NCBI GenBank assembly: GCA_013330385.1
Contig: DUIL01000010.1
Location: 1-5,849 of the forward strand
Direction: 5' to 3'
DNA: 5,849 nt
Source: Candidatus Thalassarchaeaceae archaeon
Lineage (GTDB): Archaea > Thermoplasmatota > Poseidoniia > Poseidoniales > Thalassarchaeaceae
The translations under genes and the position numbers were made by a program. Shown here one piece after another: positions 1 to 5,299 of the stretch. The stretch's first letter is position 1; every line of letters begins with the position of its first letter. The notes beneath the pieces were generated by a model. That model saw nothing but the letters and a program-made list of their open reading frames with translations, was not told the origin of the DNA and made no database searches.

Positions 1-159
1 ACCGAATTTGGAATGGTGCACCTAAAAGGGTTGAATTTGGTAGAACGAGCGAAAGCACTAATATCTATCGCTGATCCGTTGTTTCGACCAGGGCTCGAAG
101 AAGCCCTTCATCAACGGCTTTCCGTTGCGGGTGCCAAGAATAGGGGAGCAACAACATGA
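1..159 (+). CDS. Acetyl-CoA hydrolase/CoA-transferase family protein, C-terminal end (5' truncated)
   Basis: Only the last 52 residues are present; the reading frame is open from base 1 to a TGA at 157-159. The segment reads TEFG..HLKG.NL.ERAKALISIADPLFR. This matches by eye the conserved C-terminus of the acetyl-CoA hydrolase / 4-hydroxybutyrate CoA-transferase family (typically TEYGVA.LRGK.L.ERA.ALI.IAHPDFR). Family members move CoA between acetyl-CoA or succinyl-CoA and a carboxylic acid, through a catalytic Glu that would lie upstream of this window. The acceptor acid therefore cannot be inferred from the fragment. The stop overlaps the next start by four bases (ATGA at 156-159), indicating a shared transcript and probable translational coupling. 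In context it could activate the acid processed by the downstream hydratase and mutases. Family assignment is fairly secure; the substrate is unknown. Confidence 0.8.
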   Translation, partial: TEFGMVHLKGLNLVERAKALISIADPLFRPGLEEALHQRLSVAGAKNRGATT

Positions 160-572
160 AACCGGAATTGCTCTATTCGGAACTTGAAGTAGGTCGAACC
201 TTTGAGCCATTCACATTTCATTTGACTGAAACTCTAGTGAACGAATATCGGACAGCCTTAGGAGTATGGCCTCAATCTGTCGAGGAATCAGAATCTGAAG
301 GTAGGGAAATAGCGCCAGCTGGTCTCTGGGGAATCTGGGGGCGTCAAGCATATTTAAGGGACTACACAATGCCTGGAGGTGGAATTTTAGTTGGTCAAGA
401 CATGGAATTCAGTGCGCCAGTATTTGTGGGTGATGTTCTAAATGTACAAGCGACGGTTATTGAGAAGTATGAAAATCATGAACGGAAATATATCACGATT
501 GAATCTACAGCGAAAATCGATCATAAACTCACTTGCGGTGTCGTTCGAGTTAAAGCAATTTGGCCAAGATGA
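156..572 (+). CDS. MaoC-like hot-dog protein, N-terminal-type (probably non-catalytic) hydratase subunit
   Basis: This 138-residue protein resembles the N-terminal MaoC-type dehydratase domain (hot-dog fold) that partners a catalytic MaoC domain in heteromeric (R)-enoyl-CoA hydratases such as mycobacterial HadAB and ChsH1/ChsH2. What is seen: an N-terminal strand/helix region (about 1-45), a Gly/Trp-rich stretch around residues 57-65, and a central strand with VGQDMEFSAPVFVGD, which is the usual Q.FEF..PV..GD pattern of the fold. The catalytic D(x4)H pair of active MaoC hydratases is not present, so it is inferred to be the structural or acyl-binding half. The start is an ATG with a good Shine-Dalgarno (GGAG at 145-148, 7 bases upstream), overlapping the preceding CDS by four bases. 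The catalytic-type partner follows 13 bases downstream. An acyl-CoA thioesterase-like role is less likely given this pairing. Confidence 0.78.
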   Translation: MKPELLYSELEVGRTFEPFTFHLTETLVNEYRTALGVWPQSVEESESEGREIAPAGLWGIWGRQAYLRDYTMPGGGILVGQDMEFSAPVFVGDVLNVQATVIEKYENHERKYITIESTAKIDHKLTCGVVRVKAIWPR

Positions 573-585
573 TTGGAACATAGTG

Positions 586-1008
586 ATGAGGCCATTTAAG
601 GTAGACGATTCATTACCAGTAATCCAAAAAAGGATTACTCAAGATATGATAGACGCGTGGGCCGATGTATCGGGTGATCATAATCCACTGCATACTGATC
701 CAGAATATGCGAAAACAACTAAGTTTGGCGGAACAATCGCACACGGCCACATAGCTTTGGGATTTCTTTGTGAAATGATGATTAAAGCGTGTGGAGAATC
801 TTGGTGGCACGGGGGAATGTTGCAAGACGTACATTTTACTGCCCCAGTAAAACCTGAAACTACAATCGAAACGCGGGGAAAAGTTACGAGTAGTGAAACG
901 TCTGACGAAAGCGTCACCTATCAATGCGATATTTCGATTAACGAAACCACTTCAGGAACACCGTGTGTCTTGGGTCAAGCGACGTTTTGTTTGTCTTCGT
1001 CTAATTGA
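586..1008 (+). CDS. MaoC-type (R)-enoyl-CoA hydratase/dehydratase, catalytic subunit
   Basis: A 140-residue hot-dog protein with the hydratase-2 motif: SGDHNPLHTD at 29-38 gives the catalytic Asp31 and His36, followed by FGGTIAHGHI at 47-56 and a FTAPV strand further on. Such enzymes reversibly add water to trans-2-enoyl-CoA to give (R)-3-hydroxyacyl-CoA in the cytoplasm. It is about the size of a single MaoC domain, so it most likely works with the preceding N-terminal-type subunit. The frame is open upstream to 442, but that stretch lies inside the preceding gene and encodes non-family sequence. The ATG at 586 has GGAA at 575-578 with a 7-base spacer, and the protein from here matches the family length. 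A GTG at 583 is the alternative. It lies in the same transcription unit as the upstream genes. The hydratase family is secure; chain length and physiological direction are unknown. Confidence 0.88.
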   Translation: MRPFKVDDSLPVIQKRITQDMIDAWADVSGDHNPLHTDPEYAKTTKFGGTIAHGHIALGFLCEMMIKACGESWWHGGMLQDVHFTAPVKPETTIETRGKVTSSETSDESVTYQCDISINETTSGTPCVLGQATFCLSSSN

Positions 1009-1068
1009 AGATTGACATAATCTGATGTTCAAAATAGCTCATCTACAGGAATGAAGATAGGAAATCAA

Positions 1069-2748
1069 ATGAATCATGCACAACATAGCCAAGATAGTAT
1101 TGAAACAGCGCGTAACTCTTGGTTAGATGATCAAGCACTTTCTTCGCCTGAGATGGATAACGAAATTTATCAAAATGATTCAAGTATTGAGATTCAGCCC
1201 ATTTACACCCCCACCGATCTTGAAGATTCTGATTATCTTGATGATTTAGGATTTCCCGGAGAATTTCCATTTACACGTGGTATTTATCCATCGATGTATC
1301 GCGGTCGTCACTGGACAATGCGTCAAGTGTCAGGTCTCAAGAGCGCGGAAGGAACCAATGAACGATTGCTATATCTTCAATCAATTGGACAAACTGGATT
1401 AAATGTTGTATTCGACCTGCCGACTCATCGTGGGTATGATCCAGACCATCCAATGGCACTCGGTGAGGTAGGAAAGAATGGAGTACCAATAAGTTGTTTA
1501 GAGGATATGGTGGCTTTATTACGTGGTATTGATTTGAATAGGTTAAGTATATCTGTTGTGGAGTCTTCTAGCACTGCAATCATTATGGCATTTTTTGTTG
1601 CTGCAATTAGACAATTGGGATTTCAGGAAAGACTCGTGGCAGGTTCAATTCAGAATGATGTACTAAAAGAATATATTGGTGTCGGAAGTTCCTTCATCTT
1701 TCCACCGACAGCAGGCTTCAAATTGGCAGAAGATGTGATTGAATATTGCACTAAGAATATGCCAAAATTCCATCTAGTTACGGTCAATACCCATTGCACG
1801 CGAGAAAATGGTACGGATGCGGTTCAAGAAGCAGCAATTGGACTGACTAGTGCGTTTGCCTATCTGGAAGGTGCCATCGAGCGGGGCCTGGATGTAAATG
1901 ACGTTGCAGGGAGGATATCGTTTCATGTGAGTTGCGATAGTGATTTCTTTGAAGATATTGCGAAGATTCGAGCAATGCGACGAATCTGGGCCAAGAGACT
2001 TCGGGATCACTATCTGGCAACTGAAGAACGTTCCTGGAAATTGAAGTGCTCCGTTCAAACAGCTGGACGAACATTAACTGCTCAAGAAGCAGACAACAAT
2101 ATTATCCGAACGGCATTTCAAGCCTTAGCAGGAGTATTGGCAGGCGCACAATCAATTCATACGAATTCACTTGACGAACCCATTGGGTTGCCAACTGATC
2201 GTGCTGTACGAATCGCACTTAGAACCCAACAAATCATTGCCGAAGAGACTGGTGTCACGAATACAATCGACCCATTGGGAGGGTCCTATTACTTGGAAAC
2301 GTTGACAAACGAGATCGAATCTCGGACACTAAACATGATTTCTGATATTGAAGAAATAGGTGTTATCACAGGTATTGAAAATGGATGGTTCCGGGAGAGA
2401 ATCTACAGTACAGACGCAAGAAGAGCAAAACTCACGGAACTTGGAGAAAAGGTTGTGGTCGGCGTAAACAAATATCGGTTGGACGCTGATGTCCCAACCG
2501 ATGTTCTGGTCATTGATCAAGGATACGAGGAAGAGGAAGTTCTTCGGATTAAACAATTTCGGAGAAATCGTACAAACGATTTGGAACGGTCGGAAATGCT
2601 TGAGACAGTTAGATCTGCAGCAAATGCGGAAACCAATGTTATCGAACCGCTGATTGCAGCAGTTGAGGTGGGTTGCACTATGGGTGAGATGGCGGACGTT
2701 CTCAAGGATGTGTATGGAGAATGGGAGCCGGGATGGAGATTAGCATGA
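1069..2748 (+). CDS. B12-dependent acyl-CoA mutase, large (catalytic) subunit 1, diverged active site
   Basis: This 559-residue protein is the TIM-barrel large subunit of the methylmalonyl-CoA mutase (MCM) superfamily, which catalyses radical carbon-skeleton rearrangement of acyl-CoA. Family segments in order: GFPGEFPFTRGIYPSMY (about 57-73), FDLPTHRGYD (115-124), IQNDVLKEY (194-202), NMPKF (230-234), TAQE (337-340), HTNSLDE (364-370), TIDPLGGSYYLE, VVGVNKY, and a C-terminal GEMADVLKDVYGEWEP. It lacks a fused B12 domain; that is supplied by the overlapping next gene. Relative to MCM numbering, Tyr89 is Val87, Ala116 is Val114, Arg207 falls on Val205, Tyr243-His244 are His242-Cys243 and His328 is Ser328. 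Arg82, Arg87, Gln197, Arg283, Gln330, Asn366 and Glu370 are kept. The start at 1069 is preferred because AGGA at 1059-1062 is 6 bases away; the ATG at 1051 abuts its AGGA directly. The substrate is not methylmalonyl-CoA on present evidence. Family is certain; the exact reaction is unknown. Confidence 0.93.
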   Translation: MNHAQHSQDSIETARNSWLDDQALSSPEMDNEIYQNDSSIEIQPIYTPTDLEDSDYLDDLGFPGEFPFTRGIYPSMYRGRHWTMRQVSGLKSAEGTNERLLYLQSIGQTGLNVVFDLPTHRGYDPDHPMALGEVGKNGVPISCLEDMVALLRGIDLNRLSISVVESSSTAIIMAFFVAAIRQLGFQERLVAGSIQNDVLKEYIGVGSSFIFPPTAGFKLAEDVIEYCTKNMPKFHLVTVNTHCTRENGTDAVQEAAIGLTSAFAYLEGAIERGLDVNDVAGRISFHVSCDSDFFEDIAKIRAMRRIWAKRLRDHYLATEERSWKLKCSVQTAGRTLTAQEADNNIIRTAFQALAGVLAGAQSIHTNSLDEPIGLPTDRAVRIALRTQQIIAEETGVTNTIDPLGGSYYLETLTNEIESRTLNMISDIEEIGVITGIENGWFRERIYSTDARRAKLTELGEKVVVGVNKYRLDADVPTDVLVIDQGYEEEEVLRIKQFRRNRTNDLERSEMLETVRSAANAETNVIEPLIAAVEVGCTMGEMADVLKDVYGEWEPGWRLA

Positions 2749-3149
2749 ATGGTAACTCACGAATCAGAATGGTATTGGCGAAGATTGGACTGGACGGCCA
2801 CGATCGCGGAATTCGATTGGTTGGTAGAACCTTACGTGATGCTGGAATTGAGGTAATCTATCTGAAGTTTGTCACCGTAGAAGAAGCTGCGAAAACCGTC
2901 TTAGAGGAAGATGCGGATGCTATTGGTGTAAGCCTACTCACTGGTTCTCATCGCATTCTTTTGCCCAGACTTGTTTCTGAATTGAAAAGGCTGGGATGCG
3001 ATGATGTTGCAATTACAGCAGGTGGTATCATCCCTTCGCAAGACTTCCAGCAGTTGAAGGAAGCTGGAGTTGATGAAATTTTTGGACCTGGAACGCCAAC
3101 AGAATCAATCGTGGCATCGATTAAGGAACTTGTGGCGGCCCGAAAGTGA
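2745..3149 (+). CDS. Cobalamin-binding small subunit of acyl-CoA mutase 1
   Basis: A 134-residue Rossmann-like B12-binding protein, about the size of stand-alone mutase small subunits. It carries the base-off/His-on motif with K13, D17, H19 and G22 (equivalent to MCM Lys604, Asp608, His610), so His19 should ligate cobalt. It also has the SxL motif as Ser63-Leu64-Leu65 and the GG motif at 93-94 followed by IIP. It would bring adenosylcobalamin to the barrel of the preceding large subunit. The genes overlap by four bases (ATGA at 2745-2748). GGAG at 2735-2738 lies 6 bases before the chosen ATG. In-frame ATGs at 2733 and 2721 exist, but the extra N-terminal residues are not family-like. Nothing is degenerate in its cofactor motifs. 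The partner assignment rests on adjacency. Confidence 0.94.
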   Translation: MNGNSRIRMVLAKIGLDGHDRGIRLVGRTLRDAGIEVIYLKFVTVEEAAKTVLEEDADAIGVSLLTGSHRILLPRLVSELKRLGCDDVAITAGGIIPSQDFQQLKEAGVDEIFGPGTPTESIVASIKELVAARK

Positions 3150-3191
3150 TCGGTAAGAAACCTTGAATCGTAAAGTCGCTCAGCTTTACCG

Positions 3192-3249
3192 GGATTTGAA
3201 TTTGGTGAGAAATGGTTGGATATTAGCTGTGTTTGGCTGGTTCAAATCC
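3192..3249. repeat. 9-bp inverted repeat upstream of mutase 2
   Basis: GGATTTGAA at 3192-3200 is the exact reverse complement of TTCAAATCC at 3241-3249, with a 40-base centre. Two G-T pairs could extend the stem inward. A perfect 9-bp match within a 118-base gap is only expected by chance a few percent of the time. The left arm overlaps a possible -35 element and the right arm lies just downstream of the expected transcription start. The arms could be separated operator half-sites or the base of a leader RNA hairpin. The repeat itself is seen directly; its function is inference. Confidence 0.5.
3196..3224 (+). promoter_or_regulatory. Possible sigma70-like promoter for the second mutase pair
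   Basis: TTGAAT at 3196-3201 (4 of 6 matches to TTGACA) and GATATT at 3219-3224 (4 of 6 to TATAAT) are separated by 17 bases. They lie about 45 bases upstream of the GTG start at 3268. Its position in the one sizeable gap makes an internal promoter reasonable, but matches of this quality are common in such DNA. Confidence 0.25.
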
Positions 3250-3267
3250 GTGAATGGGTGGTGACTG

Positions 3268-4863
3268 GTGGAAAAAGACAGGATCATTTCGGAGTCAGGA
3301 TTTGAGATAGACCGTGCTTATGGTCCAAAGGACGAGAAAGGTAACGTATCAGGAACAATAGGAGAAGCCGGAACATTTCCGTTTACTCGACACATTTATC
3401 AGGATGGGTATCGTTCACGTATTTGGCAACCGAGCCTGTATTCAGGTTTTGGAACTCCTGAGGACGCAAATTCGAGATTTCGATATCTTTTAGATCAGGG
3501 AAATGGAAGAGTCAATGTAGCCTTCGACCTGCCGACACAGTTAGGTTTGGATTGTGATGACTCTGGTGTCGTTCGAGATGTTGGACGTGTAGGTGTTTCA
3601 GTCTGTTCATTGGCGGACTTTGAAATTATGTTTCAGGGAATACCGTTGGCCAAAATTCCAGTCTCTTTGAACATCAGTAGCATGGCGCCAATTATTCAGG
3701 CGATGCTCGTAGCTGTAGCAAAGAAACAAGATTGTCCTTTGGACCAGTTGCGTGGAACGATTGCGAATGATATTTGTCATGAATTCATTTCGCGTGGTGC
3801 CTGGATCTTTCCGGTAGAAGGTTCACTTAGATTATTGGGGGATACTGCTGAGTATATAATTCGTAATATGCCAAAATTCTATCCATTTAATGTTCGTGCG
3901 ATCTTATTACATGAACAAGGAGCGGCTCCTCCACAAGAGGTTGGAATATCCTTTGGAATTGCTAGAACATATATTGACCTGCTGTTAGATAGAGGGTTTA
4001 CTGTGGATGATGTGGCCTCTAGGCTCTCCTTCTTCTTTGGTACAGGTATGCACTTCTTTGAAGAGGCAGCGAAATTTCGAGCGGCACGACGTCTTTGGGC
4101 GAGAATCGTTCGGGAAGAGTATGGCTCAGTCGAAGAAACTTCACAAAAATTGCGATTTACTTGTGTGGCAGGGTGCGGAAGCTATTTCTCTGCACAGTTA
4201 CCAGAATTGAACTTGGTTCGTTCGACGCTTGGTGCTTTGGGCGCAGCGCTGGGGGGTACTCAGGCAATGCTTGGCACTACTATTGATGAAGCATACGATA
4301 TTCCAACCGAATACAGTCAGTTGTTGGCGCTGCGAACACAGCAAATCCTAGCCCTGGAGAGTGACGTGGCTTCCACTGTCGATCCACTAGGTGGTTCCTA
4401 TTTTGTTGAAAGTATGACTGACCAAATTGAGGAAATGAGTCAAGAGAATATGAATGAAGTGTATCCAACGAATGGGGTAATCGAAGGCATCAATAATGGT
4501 AGTATTCAAAGAAAAATTGAAAGACGGGCTTATAGAATACAATGTGCCATTGAAGATGGAACTCGACCTTGGGTTGGAGTCAATGTGCATACAGATAAGG
4601 GCCAAGACCAGCCCGAAATTGTCAAATGGGAACATGATGAGGAGTTGTGGAAACGACGTGTTGAGGCACTTGAGGGAACTCGAGAACAACGCGATGAAGG
4701 AGAAGTGAGGAGGGCTCTTGAGAGACTTGAAGAAGAGTGTCGATCTCAAGAATCTGTGATGCCAGCAACGATTAAGGCAGTAGAAGCATATTCTACTGTT
4801 GGCGAAATCTGTGAAGTTTATAGAACGGTATTTGGAGAATTTCAGGAACCTGTACCAAAATGA
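3268..4863 (+). CDS. B12-dependent acyl-CoA mutase, large subunit 2, strongly diverged active site
   Basis: A 531-residue MCM-superfamily large subunit without a fused B12 domain. Conserved blocks: TFPFTRHIY (36-44), FDLPTQ (86-91), TIANDICHEF (164-173), NMPKF, RLSFFFGTGM (252-261), FRAARRLWAR, STVDPLGGSYFVE and a C-terminal VGEICEVYRTVFGEF. The N-terminus is about 30 residues shorter than in mutase 1. In MCM numbering it keeps Arg82 (R51), Tyr89 (Y58), Arg207 (R176), Arg283 (R252) and Glu370 (E341). However, Arg87 is Ser56, Gln197 is Ala166, Tyr243-His244 are Ile212-Leu213, His328/Gln330 fall on Thr298/Val300, and Asn366 is Thr337. The start is a GTG; an in-frame stop at 3262-3264 rules out anything further upstream, and a GGTGG-like site lies about 6 bases before it. 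The stop overlaps the next gene by four bases. It could be a mutase for an unusual substrate or a degenerate partner of mutase 1. Family is sure; activity is uncertain. Confidence 0.9.
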   Translation: MEKDRIISESGFEIDRAYGPKDEKGNVSGTIGEAGTFPFTRHIYQDGYRSRIWQPSLYSGFGTPEDANSRFRYLLDQGNGRVNVAFDLPTQLGLDCDDSGVVRDVGRVGVSVCSLADFEIMFQGIPLAKIPVSLNISSMAPIIQAMLVAVAKKQDCPLDQLRGTIANDICHEFISRGAWIFPVEGSLRLLGDTAEYIIRNMPKFYPFNVRAILLHEQGAAPPQEVGISFGIARTYIDLLLDRGFTVDDVASRLSFFFGTGMHFFEEAAKFRAARRLWARIVREEYGSVEETSQKLRFTCVAGCGSYFSAQLPELNLVRSTLGALGAALGGTQAMLGTTIDEAYDIPTEYSQLLALRTQQILALESDVASTVDPLGGSYFVESMTDQIEEMSQENMNEVYPTNGVIEGINNGSIQRKIERRAYRIQCAIEDGTRPWVGVNVHTDKGQDQPEIVKWEHDEELWKRRVEALEGTREQRDEGEVRRALERLEEECRSQESVMPATIKAVEAYSTVGEICEVYRTVFGEFQEPVPK

Positions 4864-5282
4864 AAGAGAATAATGAGTTTAAAAGATCACTTCGGGTGCT
4901 TCTCGCAAAACCGGGTCTGGATGGGCACGATAGGGGCATAAAGATCGTAGCTCGAGCCTTAAGGGATTCGGGAGCGGAGGTGATCTATCTCGGACTGCGC
5001 TCTTCAATTGATGCCATAGTAAGTGCAGCGGTTGAGGAGGATGTTGACGTCCTGGGGCTCGGTTTCCACTCTGGTGGGCATCTTTGGTTAGTTCGTGATG
5101 TGGTTTTATCATTTGAGCAAATGGGCGTCAGCCAAATCCCCTTGGCTATAGGAGGCACAATCCCGGTGAATGAGGAGGAACAGCTTCGACAAGCCGGTGT
5201 GGCCAAAGTGTTTCCAGTGGGATCAAAAATTGACGATATTGTGAAAGGATTCTTTTGTCTGGGAGGCTCAGGTGAAAGGTAA
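4860..5282 (+). CDS. Cobalamin-binding small subunit of acyl-CoA mutase 2 (SxL motif lost)
   Basis: A 140-residue B12-binding domain protein. K17, D21, H23 and G26 reproduce the Lys604/Asp608/His610 motif of MCM, so His23 should be the lower cobalt ligand. The GG motif is at 98-99, followed by TIP. The SxL motif that normally sits beside the dimethylbenzimidazole tail is replaced by Gly68-Phe69-His70, followed by SGGH. This differs from small subunit 1, which has Ser-Leu-Leu at that position. It starts in an ATGA overlap (4860-4863) with large subunit 2. The nearest Shine-Dalgarno-like AGGA (4844-4847) is 12 bases away, so translation probably depends on coupling to the upstream gene. It presumably delivers adenosylcobalamin to mutase 2, although sharing with mutase 1 is possible. 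Cofactor family is certain; the effect of the missing SxL is unknown. Confidence 0.92.
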   Translation: MKENNEFKRSLRVLLAKPGLDGHDRGIKIVARALRDSGAEVIYLGLRSSIDAIVSAAVEEDVDVLGLGFHSGGHLWLVRDVVLSFEQMGVSQIPLAIGGTIPVNEEEQLRQAGVAKVFPVGSKIDDIVKGFFCLGGSGER

Positions 5283-5299
5283 TTGGAAGGCATTGGATT

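Larger units (their letters stand above)
3150..3267 (+). other. Intergenic gap between the two mutase modules
   Basis: This 118-base stretch is the longest non-coding gap in the window; the other junctions overlap or lie within about 60 bases. It holds a 9-bp inverted repeat and a weak promoter-like arrangement (listed separately). A 6-bp stem (GTAAAG 3170-3175 / CTTTAC 3184-3189, 8-base loop) is not followed by a T run. No protein-coding sequence is evident in it. It may separate two transcription units or carry a regulatory site for the second mutase pair. Confidence 0.6.

Noticed and set aside
442..585. An upstream in-frame extension of the catalytic MaoC gene to an ATG at 442.
   Set aside because: It lies wholly inside the preceding hot-dog gene in another frame and encodes 48 residues unlike the family. 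The ATG at 586 has a suitably placed GGAA and gives normal length.
613..924. Open frames on the minus strand opposite the MaoC gene, and similar ones opposite the mutases, small subunit 2 and the SDR.
   Set aside because: They are antisense to clearly recognisable genes, show no family similarity and have compositions expected of shadow frames.
1012..1040. A perfect TTGACA at 1012-1017 upstream of mutase 1, as a possible promoter.
   Set aside because: At 16-18 bases downstream there is no acceptable -10 (TAGCTC matches only 2 of 6), and the genes look co-transcribed.
1069..2748. Naming mutase 1 as methylmalonyl-CoA mutase (mutB) or 2-hydroxyisobutyryl-CoA mutase (hcmA).
   Set aside because: The diagnostic residues of both enzymes (Tyr/Arg; Ile/Gln with Asp) are absent, so a gene symbol would mislead.
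3170..3189. GTAAAG/CTTTAC stem-loop after small subunit 1, as a terminator.
   Set aside because: The stem is only 6 bp with an 8-base loop and is not followed by a T tract.
3236..3253. GGTTCAAATCC resembles a tRNA T-arm.
   Set aside because: The flanking bases do not form the 5-bp T stem (only about three pairs including a wobble), and no acceptor or anticodon arm fits around it.
3268..4863. Mutase 2 as a pseudogene.
   Set aside because: The frame is intact over 531 codons, structural motifs are conserved to the C-terminus, and it is coupled by overlap to an intact B12-binding gene. Loss of some catalytic residues alone is not decay.
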